Below, piece by piece: positions 48,842 to 61,879 of a stretch of DNA of 64,000 bases. Made by a program: the position numbers and the translations under genes. Source of the stretch: Planomicrobium sp. CPCC 101079 (lineage in GTDB: Bacteria > Bacillota > Bacilli > Bacillales_A > Planococcaceae); contig NZ_VOHC01000021.1 of assembly GCF_007859275.1 (NCBI RefSeq), forward strand, positions 124,001-188,000, read 5' to 3'. Under the pieces are notes generated by a model. It searched no databases. It was not told where the DNA came from and saw only the letters and a list, made by a program, of their open reading frames with translations. Each line of letters begins with the position of its first letter. Positions within the stretch are counted from its first letter, which is position 1.

Positions 48842-48845
<4 letters not shown>

Positions 48846-51800
48846 ACACCAGCCCCCATTTCTTCAGCTGAGAATGTCATCGATTCAATGACGCGAAGCA
48901 TCGCTTGTGCCGTATCGAGTGATGTCATGCACGGAATGCCGTTTTCAACCGATTCGCGGCGGATGCGGAAACCGTCCCGCTCTGGCTGTTTGCCTTTTGT
49001 CAAAGTGTTGATGATGATTTGCGCTTCGCCATTTTGGATGACATCAAGCAAGGTTTTGCCCTCTGCCCCAATTTTTCCGATTTGTGTCACGCGGATACCC
49101 GCTTGCTCCAGCGCTTTCGCTGTTCCTTCTGTTGCCATGATGTGGTAGCCGATTGCTTTAAAGCGCTTCGCCAAGCCGACCGCTTCTTCTTTATCTTTAT
49201 CTGAAATGGTCATCAGCACGCAGCCATGGTCTTTCACTTCCATGCCGGCAGCAGCCAGGCCTTTATACAATGCCTTTTCTAGCGTGATGTCTTTCCCCAT
49301 GACTTCACCGGTTGATTTCATTTCAGGTCCAAGCGTAATGTCCACTCTTCTCAATTTCGCAAACGAGAACACCGGCACTTTTACGTAAACGCCTTTTGAC
49401 AGCGGCGCAAGTCCAGGCGTGAAACCTTGTTCGACAATACTTTGTCCGAGAATCGCTTTTGTCGCGATATTGGCCATAGGGATATTCGTTATCTTGCTCA
49501 TGAACGGAACCGTCCGGCTCGACCGCGGATTCACTTCGATAACAAAAACCTCACCTTTAGAGATGACATACTGGATATTCAGAAGACCGATAACATTTAA
49601 TCCTTTGGCGAGGCGCGTTGTATAATCGACAAGCGTATTCAACTGCTCTTGTGAAATGTTCTGTGTCGGATAAACCGCAATGGAGTCTCCAGAATGGACG
49701 CCTGCGCGCTCGATGTGTTCCATAATTCCAGGGATCAGAACGTTTTCTCCGTCAGAAATGGCATCCACTTCAAGTTCAATCCCTGTTAAGTATCGGTCGA
49801 CGAGCACCGGATGTTCTGGGCTTGCTTCTACTGCGTGTTCCATATAATAGCGCAAGTCTTTTTCTTTATAGACAATCTCCATTGCGCGCCCGCCTAATAC
49901 ATATGAAGGGCGGACAAGTACCGGGTAGCCGATTTCTTCAGCGATTGTTACCGCTTCTTCAGCATTGGTTGCTGTTTTTCCTAATGGCTGAGGAATGCCG
50001 ATTTCATGCAAAGCCGCTTCGAATTTATTGCGGTTTTCCGCACGGTCGATGTCTTCTAATGATGTACCAAGAATCTTGACGCCATTTTGCTCCAGTTTTT
50101 CCGCCAAGTTGATTGCTGTCTGTCCGCCGAACTGGACCACTACGCCTTTCGGCTGTTCCAGATCCACGATGTGCATGACGTCTTCAATCGTCAGCGGCTC
50201 AAAGTACAATTTATCGGAAATCGAGAAGTCTGTTGATACAGTCTCTGGATTGTTGTTGATGATAATAGCTTCGTAGCCTGCTTCTTTAATGGCCCACACC
50301 GAATGTACTGTAGCATAGTCGAATTCCACCCCTTGTCCGATGCGGATAGGGCCGGATCCTAATACGATGACACTTTCTTTTTCCGTACGGATTGATTCGT
50401 TTTCTTCTTCATAGGTGCCGTAGAAGTATGGCGTTTCCGATTCGAATTCAGCGGCACACGTATCAACCATTTTATAGACCGGCACCAGCTTCTGCTCTTT
50501 GCGCCAGTTGTAAACTTCCTGTTCTGACACGTTCCAAAGTTTTGCGATGGTACGGTCTGCAAAGCCGATGCGTTTCGCTTTTTTAGCAGTTGCGAAATCG
50601 AATGGATTTGCCGCTAAAACCACTTCGTATTGTACAATATTCTGGAACTTCATCAAGAAGAACAAGTCGATTTGGCTCCAGTCATGGATTGTCTCGATTG
50701 TTACACCGCGGCGCAGCGCTTCACCGATAAAGAATAGGCGCTCATCGCCTGCACGGCGGATGCGTTTTTCGATCCATTCATCACTCATCGAATCGGCATT
50801 TTTCAGTTCCAGATGGTACTGGCCTGTTTCCAAAGAACGGACCGCTTTCAAGATCGCTTCCTCGAAATTGCGTCCCATTGCCATAACTTCGCCGGTTGCC
50901 TTCATTTGTGTGCCCAAATTGCGTTTCGCTGATTCGAATTTGTCAAATGGCCAGCGCGGGATTTTCGCTACTACATAATCAAGCGCAGGTTCGAATGCAG
51001 CGTAAGTTCGTCCTGTTACCGGGTTGATCATTTCGTCAAGCGTTAATCCTACAGCGATTTTTGCAGCAAGCTTGGCAATCGGATAGCCTGTCGCTTTTGA
51101 AGCAAGAGCCGATGAACGGCTGACACGCGGATTCACTTCAATGATGTAGTAGTTGAAGCTGTCCGGGTCAAGAGCCAATTGGACGTTGCAGCCGCCTTCG
51201 ATTTTCAATGCCCGTATGATTTTCAACGAAACATTGCGCAGCATCTGGTACTCCCGGTCTGATAAGGTCTGGCTCGGTGCAACAACGATCGAATCGCCTG
51301 TGTGGATGCCTACCGGATCGATGTTTTCCATATTGCAGACAACAATTGCCGTATCGTTTGCATCGCGCATCACTTCATATTCAATTTCCTTGAAGCCTGC
51401 GATCGATTTTTCGAGTAAACACTGTGTTACCGGGCTGTATTTCAAGCCGCTTGTTACGATTTCCTGAAGATCTGAATCGTTATGGCAAATGCCTCCGCCT
51501 GTTCCGCCAAGCGTGAATGCCGGGCGTACGATGACCGGATAGCCGATGCGCGCCACGAACGCTTTTGCTTCTTCCATATTATGGATTATATCTGACGGCG
51601 GCACTGGTTCGCCTAGTTCGTTCATCAATGTACGGAACAACTCCCGGTCTTCCGCTTTATGGATCGCTTCCAGTTTCGTTCCAAGAATTTCAATTCCCAG
51701 TTCGTCGAGGATGCCCGATTCGTGCAGCTCAATTGCCATGTTCAAACCTGTTTGTCCGCCAAGAGTCGGCAGCAAAGCATCTGGGCGTTCTTTGCGAAGG

Positions 51801-52030
51801 ATGCGGCTGACAAATTCCAGCGTAATTGGCTCGATATATACTTTATCGGCAATTTCCGTATCCGTCATAATTGTCGCTGGATTCGAGTTGATCAACACAA
51901 CGCGGTAGCCTTCTTCTTTCAGCGCCAGGCATGCTTGCGTCCCTGCATAGTCAAATTCGGCAGCTTGCCCGATGATGATCGGCCCTGATCCGATTACGAG
52001 TATAGTTTGAATATCTTGTCTTTTAGGCAT
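48842..52030 (-). CDS. carB: Carbamoyl-phosphate synthase large subunit (pyrimidine-linked)
   Basis: This 1062-residue enzyme uses two ATP to make carbamoyl phosphate from bicarbonate and ammonia. Two homologous ATP-grasp halves are visible, beginning [19 protein letters not shown] near residue 12 and [19 protein letters not shown] near 555. A C-terminal MGS-like allosteric domain follows ([20 protein letters not shown] onward). ATG overlaps carA by eight bases. Location inside the pyr operon indicates the pyrimidine-dedicated enzyme (pyrAB). Confidence 0.97.
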
Positions 52031-53117
52031 ATTGCTGCTCCTTTCGGTTTGCGCTCATCATTTCGATGAAACGGTCAAATAAGTAGTTTGAATCTTCTGG
52101 TCCAGGCGACGATTCCGGATGGTATTGGACAGTGAATGCTGGATAATCCATATGCGCCAGGCCTTCAATGGTGCTATCATTCAATGCGGTATGCGTTACC
52201 GTTAACCGTGTGCCTTGCAATGTATGTTCATCCACAGAGTAACCGTGGTTTTGGGAAGTGATTTCGACGCGTCCAGTCGTCAAGTCGGTCACCGGGTGGT
52301 TTCCGCCGCGATGGCCGAATTTCAATTTGTAAGTTTCCGCCCCACATGCGCGGGCGAACAATTGATGGCCTAAGCAGATTCCGAAAACCGGCACTTCGCC
52401 AAGAAGTTCCCGCACGACTTGGACGCATTCTTCTACGTCTTTTGGATCCCCAGGTCCGTTCGACAGCATGACACCGTCTGGCCCCCACGCCAAAATTTCT
52501 TTTGAAGTTGTGTTGTAAGGCACAACAATCACGTCACAATCGCGGTTGTTAAGTTCACGCAAAATGCCGTGCTTCATGCCGTAGTCAATCAAGACAACGC
52601 GTTTTCCGCGGCCTGGGCTCGGATATGGGCGGACTGTAGAAACTTGGGCCACTTGGTCTCTCGGCATCTCTGTCACCGCCAGTTTCTGCACTACTTCTTG
52701 AACATCCACTTCTTCTCCAGCGGCCGTCAAGATGCCTTTGATGGCGCCTTTTGAGCGGATCAAGCGGGTTAATTTGCGGGTATCAATATCTGATATACCT
52801 GGAATGTTCTTTCTTTGGAAAAGCTCATCGAGCGTCGAATTGCTTCTGAAGTTGGAAGGGAACTCGGCCAATTCACGCACAACCAGCCCTTTTACTGCAG
52901 GAGAGATGGATTCAAAATCATCGCTATTAATGCCGTAATTGCCGATTAATGGATAAGTCATCGTAACAATCTGTCCGCAGTAGGAAGGATCGGATAAAAT
53001 TTCCTGATATCCGGTCATGCTCGTGTTAAAGACGATTTCACCTACTGAAGCCCCTTCGCTGCCGAATGCCGTTCCTTCAAATACCGTTCCGTCTTCTAAG
53101 ATCAAATAACGTTTCAT
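52023..53117 (-). CDS. carA: Carbamoyl-phosphate synthase small subunit (pyrimidine-linked)
   Basis: This 364-residue glutaminase subunit delivers ammonia to CarB. The N-terminal CPSase domain begins [16 protein letters not shown]; the C-terminal amidotransferase has [13 protein letters not shown] with the nucleophilic Cys and [13 protein letters not shown] with His and Glu. ATG at 53117 overlaps the pyrC stop (ATGA) and follows AGGAGGAG; an upstream extension in the same frame is unnecessary. Also called pyrAA. Confidence 0.97.
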   Translation of the reverse strand: MKRYLILEDGTVFEGTAFGSEGASVGEIVFNTSMTGYQEILSDPSYCGQIVTMTYPLIGNYGINSDDFESISPAVKGLVVRELAEFPSNFRSNSTLDELFQRKNIPGISDIDTRKLTRLIRSKGAIKGILTAAGEEVDVQEVVQKLAVTEMPRDQVAQVSTVRPYPSPGRGKRVVLIDYGMKHGILRELNNRDCDVIVVPYNTTSKEILAWGPDGVMLSNGPGDPKDVEECVQVVRELLGEVPVFGICLGHQLFARACGAETYKLKFGHRGGNHPVTDLTTGRVEITSQNHGYSVDEHTLQGTRLTVTHTALNDSTIEGLAHMDYPAFTVQYHPESSPGPEDSNYLFDRFIEMMSANRKEQQYA

Positions 53118-54394
53118 TGGTTTGTCTCCTCCTGCCATACTATTTGCCCGCCAAAAATCGTCATTGCCGGCCAGCCTTTGCAGTTCCAGCCGCCGAATGG
53201 GGTGTTTTTGCCTTTTGATAAAAAGTCTTCCACGTTGATTTCCTGCTCTTTTTCCAAATCCAGCAGCACCAAGTCTGCAGTTTGCCCTATTTCGATTTTC
53301 CCGTAAGGCAAGTTGAATGTTTCGCTCGGCTTGACCGTCATCCAGTCAATCAATTGTTGAAGAGTCCATTTTCCGGTTTCCACATAATGTGTGTAAAGCA
53401 GCGGGAATGCCGTTTCCAACCCGACGATTCCGAAAGGCGCCTTATCCATGCCGTTCGATTTTTCTTCCAGTGTATGCGGTGCATGGTCTGTCACGATAAA
53501 ATCGATTGTTCCGTCAAGCAATCCTTCATGAAGCGCTTCGACATCTTCTTTTGAACGAAGCGGCGGGTTCATCTTCCAGTTGGCATCGTCTCCGGGAATA
53601 TCGTCCTCGCTCAGCAACAAGTGATGCGGGCAAACTTCCGTCGTTACGCGCACGCCTGCACGTTTTGCATCCCGGACAACCCGGACCGATTCTTTCGTGC
53701 TGATGTGGCAGACATGGTAATGTGCGCCTGCCGCTTCTGCAAGCAGTATGTCGCGTGCGATGTGCACCGACTCTGCGATGGAAGGAATTCCTTTGAGACC
53801 GAGTTCCGCACTGCGTTTTCCTTCGTGCATAACGCCGTCATAGATCAATGAGTTGTCTTCACAATGTGCCACAACCGTCATATCGAGTTTTGCTGCATCC
53901 TGCATTGTTTCATACATCATGCCTGCTTGTTGGATGCCGACTCCGTCATCTGTAAAAGCGAATGCACCATGTTCTTTCAACTCAGTTAAGTTTGTTCGTT
54001 CTTTTCCTGCTTCCCGGATGGTGATGGAAGCGTACGGCAAAACCCGGACGAGCGCATTTTTTTCGATCAAAGCGTTGACTTTTTCAAGATTTTCGATGGA
54101 ATCAGGCACTGGACGTGTATTCGGCATCGCACAGATTGTCGTGTAGCCGCCTTTTGCCGCCGATTTCGTACCGCTTTCGATCGTTTCTTTTTGCTCGCCG
54201 CCTGGTTCACGCAAATGCACGTGAACATCTACAAATCCCGGTGCGATCATCCGGCCGTTGCCGTCAATTTCTTGTTCTCCTTGCGGGGTGAGCCCACTGC
54301 CGATGTCTTCGATTTGTCCATTTGAAATTCGAATATTTGTTGGTGCCAATTCTCCGTTTGTCAGCATGTTTACATTTTTTAAAAATAAATTCAT
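53114..54394 (-). CDS. pyrC: Dihydroorotase
   Basis: This 426-residue type I amidohydrolase cyclises carbamoyl aspartate. Metal-ligand motifs are [15 protein letters not shown] near residue 55, [16 protein letters not shown], and the catalytic Asp in [10 protein letters not shown]. The C-terminal beta-sandwich begins [21 protein letters not shown] lies two bases after the pyrB stop with AAAGGGAGAG upstream. Confidence 0.97.
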   Translation of the reverse strand: MNLFLKNVNMLTNGELAPTNIRISNGQIEDIGSGLTPQGEQEIDGNGRMIAPGFVDVHVHLREPGGEQKETIESGTKSAAKGGYTTICAMPNTRPVPDSIENLEKVNALIEKNALVRVLPYASITIREAGKERTNLTELKEHGAFAFTDDGVGIQQAGMMYETMQDAAKLDMTVVAHCEDNSLIYDGVMHEGKRSAELGLKGIPSIAESVHIARDILLAEAAGAHYHVCHISTKESVRVVRDAKRAGVRVTTEVCPHHLLLSEDDIPGDDANWKMNPPLRSKEDVEALHEGLLDGTIDFIVTDHAPHTLEEKSNGMDKAPFGIVGLETAFPLLYTHYVETGKWTLQQLIDWMTVKPSETFNLPYGKIEIGQTADLVLLDLEKEQEINVEDFLSKGKNTPFGGWNCKGWPAMTIFGGQIVWQEETNQ

Positions 54395-54396
54395 TC

Positions 54397-55266
54397 TTAT
54401 TCTCTCCCTTTCAATGCATATTCAAGTACTGCCATTCGGACAAACACACCGTTTGCCATTTGTTTGAAAATTCTTGAGCGCTCACATTCCACTAACGAGT
54501 CGGCGATTTCCACTCCACGGTTAATCGGAGCTGGGTGCATGATGATCGCCGATGGCTTCATTTTGCGTTCACGTTCTTCTGTTAGGCCAAATTGCTTGTG
54601 GTAATCCGCTTTTGAGAACAACGCAGATACTGCATGGCGCTCATGCTGAACCCGGAGCAGCATGACGACGTCCGTGTACTCGATATAGTCATCGATGTTT
54701 TCCGAAGTTTCATAATCACCGCTCCATACTTCCGGACAGACAAACGAAACATGGGCACCGAGCATTTTCAGAGCTGCTGCATTCGATTTTGCGACCCGGC
54801 TATGTGCGATATCTCCAACGATGGTGATATGGAGGCCCTCGATTTTTCCGAACTCTTGGTAAATGGTGAATAAATCGAGCAATGACTGTGTCGGATGCTG
54901 GCCTGAGCCATCTCCCCCGTTAATGACTGAGAGCTTGCAGTTTTCCAATTCCTTATAATATTCTTCTTCCTCATGGCGGATGACCACTCCGCTTACCCCA
55001 ATAGCTTCCAGCGTTTTCACTGTATCGTACAAGGTTTCTCCTTTTAATACGCTTGAAAAGGCGGTGTCGAACTGCAAAACCGTAAGGCCCATTTTATGTT
55101 CAGCCATTTCAAAACTCATCTTGGTGCGCGTACTTGGTTCGAAAAACAAATTGACGACCGTTCCGGCCACAGGTGCTCGTTCACCGCGCTGGTATTCTCC
55201 CGCCCGTTCGAGCAGATGCATGATTGTCTTGTTGTCTAAGTCGTTCATCGCCACTAAGTTTGGCAT
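54397..55266 (-). CDS. pyrB: Aspartate carbamoyltransferase catalytic subunit
   Basis: This 289-residue enzyme condenses carbamoyl phosphate and aspartate, the committed step. The carbamoyl-phosphate loop is [13 protein letters not shown] near residue 43, with [24 protein letters not shown] and [12 protein letters not shown]. There is no pyrI regulatory subunit, as usual in Bacillales. ATG at 55266 follows AAGGGTGG. A PyrR attenuator lies just upstream. Confidence 0.97.
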   Translation of the reverse strand: MPNLVAMNDLDNKTIMHLLERAGEYQRGERAPVAGTVVNLFFEPSTRTKMSFEMAEHKMGLTVLQFDTAFSSVLKGETLYDTVKTLEAIGVSGVVIRHEEEEYYKELENCKLSVINGGDGSGQHPTQSLLDLFTIYQEFGKIEGLHITIVGDIAHSRVAKSNAAALKMLGAHVSFVCPEVWSGDYETSENIDDYIEYTDVVMLLRVQHERHAVSALFSKADYHKQFGLTEERERKMKPSAIIMHPAPINRGVEIADSLVECERSRIFKQMANGVFVRMAVLEYALKGRE

Positions 55267-55285
55267 GTTGATCCACCCTTTCCTA

Positions 55286-55391
55286 TAAAAAAACACCTTC
55301 CCAGAGACAGGAAGGTGTGAGGAAATAAGGGCATATTGCGCCCCTATTCATCCCTTTCCATGCCTCTCTGGACAATTCATTAAAAGGTGTA
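55286..55391 (-). promoter_or_regulatory. PyrR attenuator between pyrP and pyrB
   Basis: The minus strand contains the PyrR-binding loop word TGTCCAGAGAGGCATGG (about 55359-55374), then a terminator ACACCTTCC/GGAAGGTGT (55293-55318) followed by a T run. UMP-bound PyrR should stabilise the binding hairpin and let the terminator form, lowering pyrB-to-pyrE expression. Confidence 0.9.
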
Positions 55392-56678
55392 TTATTTAGT
55401 TCCGTCATCTATTTCGGCTTTATTGCGTCCTGGCAAAACCAGGTTCAGGATAACACCGACAATCGCTGCAAGCGCCATACCGCCCACTTCGAACGTTTCG
55501 CTAAATTCGATTTTCGCTCCGCCGATCCCGATGACCAGGATGACCGATGAGATGACCAAATTGCGCTTGTCGCCGAAGTTGATGCTATTATCCACCAGCA
55601 TCCGCAAGCCCGATGATGCGATAATCCCGAAAAGCAGGATTGAGATACCGCCAAGGACAGCAGTAGGGATGGTTGCAATGACCGCCATCAGTTTGCCCAA
55701 GAATGAAAACAAGATGGCGAACACGGCAGCGCCGATGATAACGTAAATGCTGTAAACCCGCGTGATGGCAAGAACACCAATATTCTCGCCGTATGTTGTT
55801 TTCGGCGGCCCTCCGACTAGGGAGGAAATGAAAGTTCCAAGTCCGTCCCCAAGAAGCGAACGGTGAAGCCCCGGATCTTTTATGTAGTTGCGCTCTACTA
55901 CTTTTCCAAGCACCAATTGATGTCCGATATGTTCTGAGATGGTAACAATCGCAATCGGCACCATGACGAAGAGCAACGTCGGCGTCACTTGGAATGAATA
56001 ATCAACGCCAGGAATCAAGAAGTCTGGAGCGGCAATCCAGTTGGCCGCTGCAATCGGAGCAAAATCGATAATGCCCACAAGCGCCGAGTAAAGGTAACCG
56101 ACGATGATGCCGATCAGGACTGGCATCAAAGAGATGATGTTTTTAAAATAGATTGTACAGATGATCGCAGTCAATAGCGTCACAAGCGCTGCTGAGAAAT
56201 GGATCAAGCTGTATTGTTTCACGCCGTCGACTGTAATGTTCATCGCCATGTCGACCGCTGTACCCGACAATGCCAAACCGATGACAATGATGACCGGCCC
56301 GACAACAATTGGCGGAAGCAAGCGCATGAGCCATTGATAGCCGGTTTTCCAGATGACCAGCGACACGATGGCGTAAACGAGCGATACGAACATGGCGCCG
56401 ATCATGGCCGACCCGATTCCGCCTGTTTCTGTTGCGATGGTGATCGGTACGATAAAGGCGAACGATGAGCCGAGGTATGCCGGCACTTTAAACTGGGTGA
56501 TCAAGATGAAAATGATTGTTGCAATGCCGCTCGTAAGCAACGCGATTGCCGGGCTTAAGCCGACTAACTGCGGTACAAGGATTGTCGCACCGAACATGGC
56601 GAACATGTGCTGCAAACTTAACGAAATCCATTGCCCCGCTTTTGGTTTGTCCTGTACATCTAATACTGCTTCATTCAC
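55392..56678 (-). CDS. pyrP: Uracil permease
   Basis: This 428-residue nucleobase transporter of the UraA/NCS2 family has 12-14 predicted membrane segments. Characteristic blocks are LSLQHMFAMFGATILVPQLV at the start, TISEHIGHQLVLGK with the substrate-binding Glu, and GGPPKTTYGENIGVLAITRV. GTG at 56678 follows GGAGAG. It is 23 bases after pyrR, with no attenuator between them. Confidence 0.96.
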   Translation of the reverse strand: MNEAVLDVQDKPKAGQWISLSLQHMFAMFGATILVPQLVGLSPAIALLTSGIATIIFILITQFKVPAYLGSSFAFIVPITIATETGGIGSAMIGAMFVSLVYAIVSLVIWKTGYQWLMRLLPPIVVGPVIIVIGLALSGTAVDMAMNITVDGVKQYSLIHFSAALVTLLTAIICTIYFKNIISLMPVLIGIIVGYLYSALVGIIDFAPIAAANWIAAPDFLIPGVDYSFQVTPTLLFVMVPIAIVTISEHIGHQLVLGKVVERNYIKDPGLHRSLLGDGLGTFISSLVGGPPKTTYGENIGVLAITRVYSIYVIIGAAVFAILFSFLGKLMAVIATIPTAVLGGISILLFGIIASSGLRMLVDNSINFGDKRNLVISSVILVIGIGGAKIEFSETFEVGGMALAAIVGVILNLVLPGRNKAEIDDGTK

Positions 56679-56701
56679 TATTGGTTCTCTCCATTCTCTC
56701 T

Positions 56702-57400
<699 letters not shown>

Positions 57401-57404
57401 TTTT

Positions 57405-57434
57405 AGTATATAGATAGAATCAGCCGTTTGTCAA
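57405..57434 (-). promoter_or_regulatory. pyr operon promoter
   Basis: On the minus strand TTGACA (57429-57434) and TATACT (57405-57410) are 18 bases apart. The -35 overlaps the rluD stop codon, so the promoter starts where the previous gene ends. Confidence 0.75.
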
Positions 57435-58342
57435 TCATTCTTTCGAAGAGATTCCAAAAGCTCCGAAAATTCTTCCGGAGGCTCTGCAGAAAACTCCATG
57501 TATTCACCAGTTCTCGGATGGTTAAAGCCGATCACTTCCGCATGAAGCGCTTGTCCGCCAATGTCCATCGTTTTCTTCGGTCCGTATTTCGGATCACCGA
57601 CAAGCGGGAAGCCGATATACTTCATGTGGACACGAATTTGATGCGTACGCCCCGTTTCAAGACGGCATTCCACAAGTGTAAAATTGCCAAAACGCTCCAA
57701 AACGCGGAAATGCGTGATAGCATGCTTTCCTTTATCTACAACCGCCATGTTTTGGCGTTCTTTCGCATCGCGTGCAATCGGCGCATCAATTGTGCCTTTA
57801 TCATGCGGAATATGTCCGTGGACCAAAGCCAAGTATTTTCGCGTAACGCTCTTTTTCACCAATTGGTCTACTAACGACGTATGCGCAGCATCATTTTTAG
57901 CGACCATCAAAAGGCCAGATGTATCTTTATCGATCCGGTGGACTATCCCCGGACGCACTACGCCATTGATGCCTGAAAGATCGCTGCAATGATGCATCAA
58001 ACCGTTTACCAGCGTACCGGTAGAATGCCCTGGTGCAGGATGGACGACCATCCCTTTCGGTTTGTTGACAACCAGGACGTCCTGGTCTTCATAAACAACA
58101 TCCAAATATAAATTCTCCGCCACAACATCCAGCTCTTCTAGAACAGGAGGCGTAACGATAATGACATCATCCAATCGAACTTTATAATTCGGCTTGACCG
58201 TCTCGCCATTAACTTTCACTGCGCCTTCTCTGACCCAGTTTTGGATCTGCGAACGCGACCAGTCTTCATCAATCGAAGAAACTGCTTTATCGATTCGTTC
58301 CCCAGCCATTTCTTCTGTAACTTCTATTGTTAAATCTTCCAT
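57431..58342 (-). CDS. rluD: RluD-family 23S rRNA pseudouridine synthase (YlyB)
   Basis: This 303-residue pseudouridine synthase has an N-terminal S4 RNA-binding domain (RIDKAVSSIDEDWSRSQIQN, residues 16-35) and the RluA catalytic domain with GIVHRIDKDTSGLLMVAKN, whose Asp is catalytic. RLETGRTHQIRVHMKYIGFP is the second hallmark. It probably modifies helix 69 of 23S rRNA, as RluD does, though target choice among RluA-type enzymes is uncertain. ATG overlaps the lspA stop by one base. Confidence 0.93.
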   Translation of the reverse strand: MEDLTIEVTEEMAGERIDKAVSSIDEDWSRSQIQNWVREGAVKVNGETVKPNYKVRLDDVIIVTPPVLEELDVVAENLYLDVVYEDQDVLVVNKPKGMVVHPAPGHSTGTLVNGLMHHCSDLSGINGVVRPGIVHRIDKDTSGLLMVAKNDAAHTSLVDQLVKKSVTRKYLALVHGHIPHDKGTIDAPIARDAKERQNMAVVDKGKHAITHFRVLERFGNFTLVECRLETGRTHQIRVHMKYIGFPLVGDPKYGPKKTMDIGGQALHAEVIGFNHPRTGEYMEFSAEPPEEFSELLESLRKND

Positions 58343-58818
58343 TAAGACACCTTTTTCTTTTCTTGTTTTTCGTCATAAATGATAAAAATGATCATGAGAA
58401 CCACTCCGACCGTTAAAGCTGCATCCGCAACGTTAAAAATCGGGAATTCATAATTGATGATTGGTATAAGCACATCTACAAAGTCCACCACTTCTCCGCG
58501 CCACATGCGATCGATGAAATTTCCGATCGCCCCGCCGAGAATCACCATCAAACTTAGTTGAAACAAAGGCTTTCCTTGTGCATGCTTGTGGAAATAATAC
58601 AGGATGCCGATTATCACTGCAACGGTAATAATCCCAAACAGCCACATCTGCCCTTCAAGCATTCCCCAAGCCGCCCCGCGGTTTCTGTGCGAAAGCCAAG
58701 CCAGGTAAGGGTCCGCCAATATTATGCGTTCACCCAACTCCATATTTTTCATAACCAACCATTTCGTCCACTGATCTATCGCAATGATCAGTAAAGCAAC
58801 CCCATAATAAATAAACAT
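58342..58818 (-). CDS. lspA: Lipoprotein signal peptidase (signal peptidase II)
   Basis: This 158-residue membrane aspartyl protease cleaves prolipoprotein signal peptides. Four membrane helices are visible; catalytic aspartates lie in GNFIDRMWRGEVVDFVD and FPIFNVADAALTVGV, and HRNRGAAWGML is the conserved loop. A basic C-terminus (KQEKKKVS) follows. ATG comes after GGAGGATAC. It forms a unit with rluD. Confidence 0.97.
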   Translation of the reverse strand: MFIYYGVALLIIAIDQWTKWLVMKNMELGERIILADPYLAWLSHRNRGAAWGMLEGQMWLFGIITVAVIIGILYYFHKHAQGKPLFQLSLMVILGGAIGNFIDRMWRGEVVDFVDVLIPIINYEFPIFNVADAALTVGVVLMIIFIIYDEKQEKKKVS

Positions 58819-59048
58819 GTGTATCCTCCGTCAATTCATCAGTCAATCCATTTTAACACATACTGGGTGAAAGAGTAAGCACCTCGAAAAGCTGCCTGTA
58901 CTAAGTTGAAGCGATAAGTGTATAAATTGAACAAAATATCATTGAACTGAAGAAATTGCTCCAGCGCTTTTTCACTTCCTGAGGGAAGTGAAGCTAGTTT
59001 TCGGAAAATCAGTTGCCAAAAATGCAGTTCCTTCTTCTAAAGAAAAGA

Positions 59049-59090
59049 ACCCCCGAAGAACTGGGAAACAGTTCTTCGGGGGTTTAAAAA
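59049..59090 (-). terminator. ileS terminator
   Basis: CCCCCGAAGAACTG and CAGTTCTTCGGGGG form a perfect 14-pair stem with a five-base loop just after the ileS stop. On the minus strand TTCTTTTCTTT follows. Confidence 0.88.
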
Positions 59091-59091
59091 A

Positions 59092-61854
59092 TCAAGCGTA
59101 TTGAGTTTCAACAACCGATGCACAACGCGGGCAAAGCGTTGGATGCGTTTCGTTTTTGCCTATTTCTTCAGAAATGGTCCAGCAGCGTTCGCATTTTTCG
59201 CCTTCTGCCTTTTCGACCACTACAGCAACTTGGCCTAATTGAAGTGCATGTTCAGGAGCCGCTTCTTTGGCTCCGCCGAATTCATACTGCGATACGATAA
59301 ACAATTGGCCGACATTGCTGTCAACAGACGCCAACAAGTTTTTCGCCTCTTCGCTTCCGTAAACCGTCACTTTCGCTTCAAGCGATTTGCCGATTGTTTT
59401 CGCTGCCCGTGCTTCTTCCAAGGCTTTTAGCACATCGTCACGGATTGTCATGAACTGTGTCCATTTGCTTTCAAGATCGGCGAATGCCGGGTTTTCCTGA
59501 ACTTCAGGGAAGTCTGTCAACTGCACACTGGCTTCGTCCACAAAATCCAAATAGCCCCACATTTCATCAGCTGTATGCGGAATAATCGGTGATGCCAACT
59601 TCAACAGCGCCATCAATGAATCGAACATGACCGTCTGCATCGCGCGGCGATGCGGATGATTCGGTGCTTCGATATAGACAACATCTTTCGCTACATCCAA
59701 ATAGAATGAACTCAAATCGTTTGCGCAGAACCCATTTAAAGCATGGTAGATGGACGAGAATTCGTATGTCTCGTAGCCTTTGCGGACTGTTTCCACCATT
59801 TTTTGCAGCTTCATGGCCATGTATTGATCCATTTCGCGCATGTCTTCAAATGCAACGCGATGTTCTTGCTCGTTGAAATCTGCCAAGTTACCATGAAGGA
59901 ATTTCAGCGTATTGCGGATTTTGCGGTAAACTTCCGATACTTGCTTGAAGTTATCATCCGATACACGCACATCTGCCGTATAATCCACTGATGCTACCCA
60001 TAGGCGCAAGATATCCGCTCCCATTTGGTTCATCACTTTAGCAGGAACAATGACGTTTCCGAGTGACTTACTCATTTTCCGGCCATTGCCATCAAGCGTA
60101 AAGCCGTGGCTCAAGATGCTCTTATAAGGCGCGATGCCGTTGATGGCAACACTTGTTGTAAGAGATGAGTTGAACCAGCCGCGGTATTGGTCAGATCCTT
60201 CCAAGTATAAATCAGCTGGATACGATAAATCTTCGCGTTCAACCAAAACGCCTTGATGAGAGGATCCCGAGTCAAACCAAACATCCATGATATCAGTTTC
60301 TTTTGTGAAAATGCCGTTCGGGCTGCTCGGGTGCGTAAAGCCTGGCGGCAATAATTCCGCAGCCGTGCGCTCGAACCAGACGTTTGAACCGTGTTCGCGG
60401 AACATGTTCGCGATATGTGCAATCGTTTCGTTGGTAATGATGGCATCGCCGTTTTCCGCGTAAAATACCGGAATTGGAACGCCCCAGACGCGCTGGCGGG
60501 AAATATTCCAATCGCCGCGGTCGCGCAGCATATTGAACAAACGCGTTTCACCCCATGCAGGAGTAAATGTTGTTTCATTGATCGCTTTTAGGATCTGGTC
60601 GCGGAACGCTTCGATAGAAACGAACCATTGAGCCGTCGCACGGTAGATGACCGGTTTCTTCGTCCGCCAGTCATGCGGATACGAGTGTGTGATAAACGTC
60701 AAGCTTTCAAGCGCTCCGGCGTTATCCAATGCTTCCGTGATCGACTTGTTCGCTTTATCATAAAACAAGCCTTCGAATCCAGGCGCTTCTTCTGTCATGA
60801 CGCCGCGTTCATCGACTGGGCATAAAACGTCCAAGCCGTATTTCTTGCCGACCAAAAAGTCGTCTTCCCCGTGCCCTGGTGCCGTATGGACAAATCCAGT
60901 GCCCGAATCGGTCGTTACGTGTTCGCCAAGCATCATTAGAGAAGTCCGGTCGTAAAGCGGGTGTTTTGTCAGAATATGCTCAAGTGCTGCACCTTTAATT
61001 TCACGGACTACTTCATAATTTGTCCATTGAAGCTCTTTTGCAACTTCTTCCAGTAAAGCTTGGGCTACTACATATAACGACCCGTTTAGCGATACTTCCA
61101 CATACGGCAAATCTGCATGTGCAGTGATTCCAAGATTGGCTGGAATCGTCCATGGTGTAGTAGTCCAGATGACGATTTTCGTCCCTTCCGCTAAAACGCC
61201 TTTTCCATCAGTTACTTGGAACGATACGTAAATTGAAGGAGATTTCTTGTCTTGGTATTCAATTTCCGCTTCCGCTAAAGAAGATTCGCTTGAAGGGGAC
61301 CAATATACCGGTTTTAGCCCTTTATAGATATAGCCTTTATTGGCCATCGATCCGAACACTTCGATTTGGCGTGCTTCGTATGATGGTTTTAGCGTGACAT
61401 ATGGGTTGTCCCAATCGCCGCGCACTCCAATGCGCTTGAACTGCGTCCGCTGGTTATCGATTTGTTCATAAGCATATTCCGCACACAGTTTACGGAATTC
61501 AGCGAGCGACAATTCTTTGCGGTTAACGCCTTTATTCGTCAATGCCTGTTCAATCGGCAAACCGTGCGTATCCCAGCCCGGCACATATGGAGCATGGAAG
61601 CCCATCATCGAACGAGAACGGACGATCATGTCTTTCAAAACCTTATTCAAGGCATGTCCCATGTGAAGATCGCCATTGGCGTAAGGCGGTCCATCATGAA
61701 GGATAAAATGAGGGCGATCTTTCGTCCGGTCCAAAACTTGACGATAGATGTCCATTTCTTCCCATTTCTTTTGCATCTCCGGTTCCCGGTTCGGCAAATT
61801 TCCGCGCATTGGGAAATCTGTTTTTGGCATTAATAACGTATCCTTATAATCCAT
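59092..61854 (-). CDS. ileS: Isoleucyl-tRNA synthetase
   Basis: This 920-residue class Ia synthetase charges tRNA-Ile. HIGH is in [20 protein letters not shown] near residue 59, KMSKS is in [12 protein letters not shown] near 594, and the CP1 editing domain lies between them ([13 protein letters not shown], and ...[11 protein letters not shown]). The C-terminal zinc site has two CXXC pairs, in CERCWTI and [12 protein letters not shown] at 61854 follows GGAGGAATT. The C-terminal zinc domain marks the bacterial type-1 enzyme. A T-box controls it. Confidence 0.98.
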   Translation of the reverse strand: MDYKDTLLMPKTDFPMRGNLPNREPEMQKKWEEMDIYRQVLDRTKDRPHFILHDGPPYANGDLHMGHALNKVLKDMIVRSRSMMGFHAPYVPGWDTHGLPIEQALTNKGVNRKELSLAEFRKLCAEYAYEQIDNQRTQFKRIGVRGDWDNPYVTLKPSYEARQIEVFGSMANKGYIYKGLKPVYWSPSSESSLAEAEIEYQDKKSPSIYVSFQVTDGKGVLAEGTKIVIWTTTPWTIPANLGITAHADLPYVEVSLNGSLYVVAQALLEEVAKELQWTNYEVVREIKGAALEHILTKHPLYDRTSLMMLGEHVTTDSGTGFVHTAPGHGEDDFLVGKKYGLDVLCPVDERGVMTEEAPGFEGLFYDKANKSITEALDNAGALESLTFITHSYPHDWRTKKPVIYRATAQWFVSIEAFRDQILKAINETTFTPAWGETRLFNMLRDRGDWNISRQRVWGVPIPVFYAENGDAIITNETIAHIANMFREHGSNVWFERTAAELLPPGFTHPSSPNGIFTKETDIMDVWFDSGSSHQGVLVEREDLSYPADLYLEGSDQYRGWFNSSLTTSVAINGIAPYKSILSHGFTLDGNGRKMSKSLGNVIVPAKVMNQMGADILRLWVASVDYTADVRVSDDNFKQVSEVYRKIRNTLKFLHGNLADFNEQEHRVAFEDMREMDQYMAMKLQKMVETVRKGYETYEFSSIYHALNGFCANDLSSFYLDVAKDVVYIEAPNHPHRRAMQTVMFDSLMALLKLASPIIPHTADEMWGYLDFVDEASVQLTDFPEVQENPAFADLESKWTQFMTIRDDVLKALEEARAAKTIGKSLEAKVTVYGSEEAKNLLASVDSNVGQLFIVSQYEFGGAKEAAPEHALQLGQVAVVVEKAEGEKCERCWTISEEIGKNETHPTLCPRCASVVETQYA

Positions 61855-61879
61855 TTCAATTCCTCCTGTAGGCATAATA

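Noticed and set aside
58966-58985. Hairpin CACTTCC/GGAAGTG between lspA and ileS as a terminator
   Set aside because: There is no T run on either strand, and the real ileS terminator lies nearer the gene.
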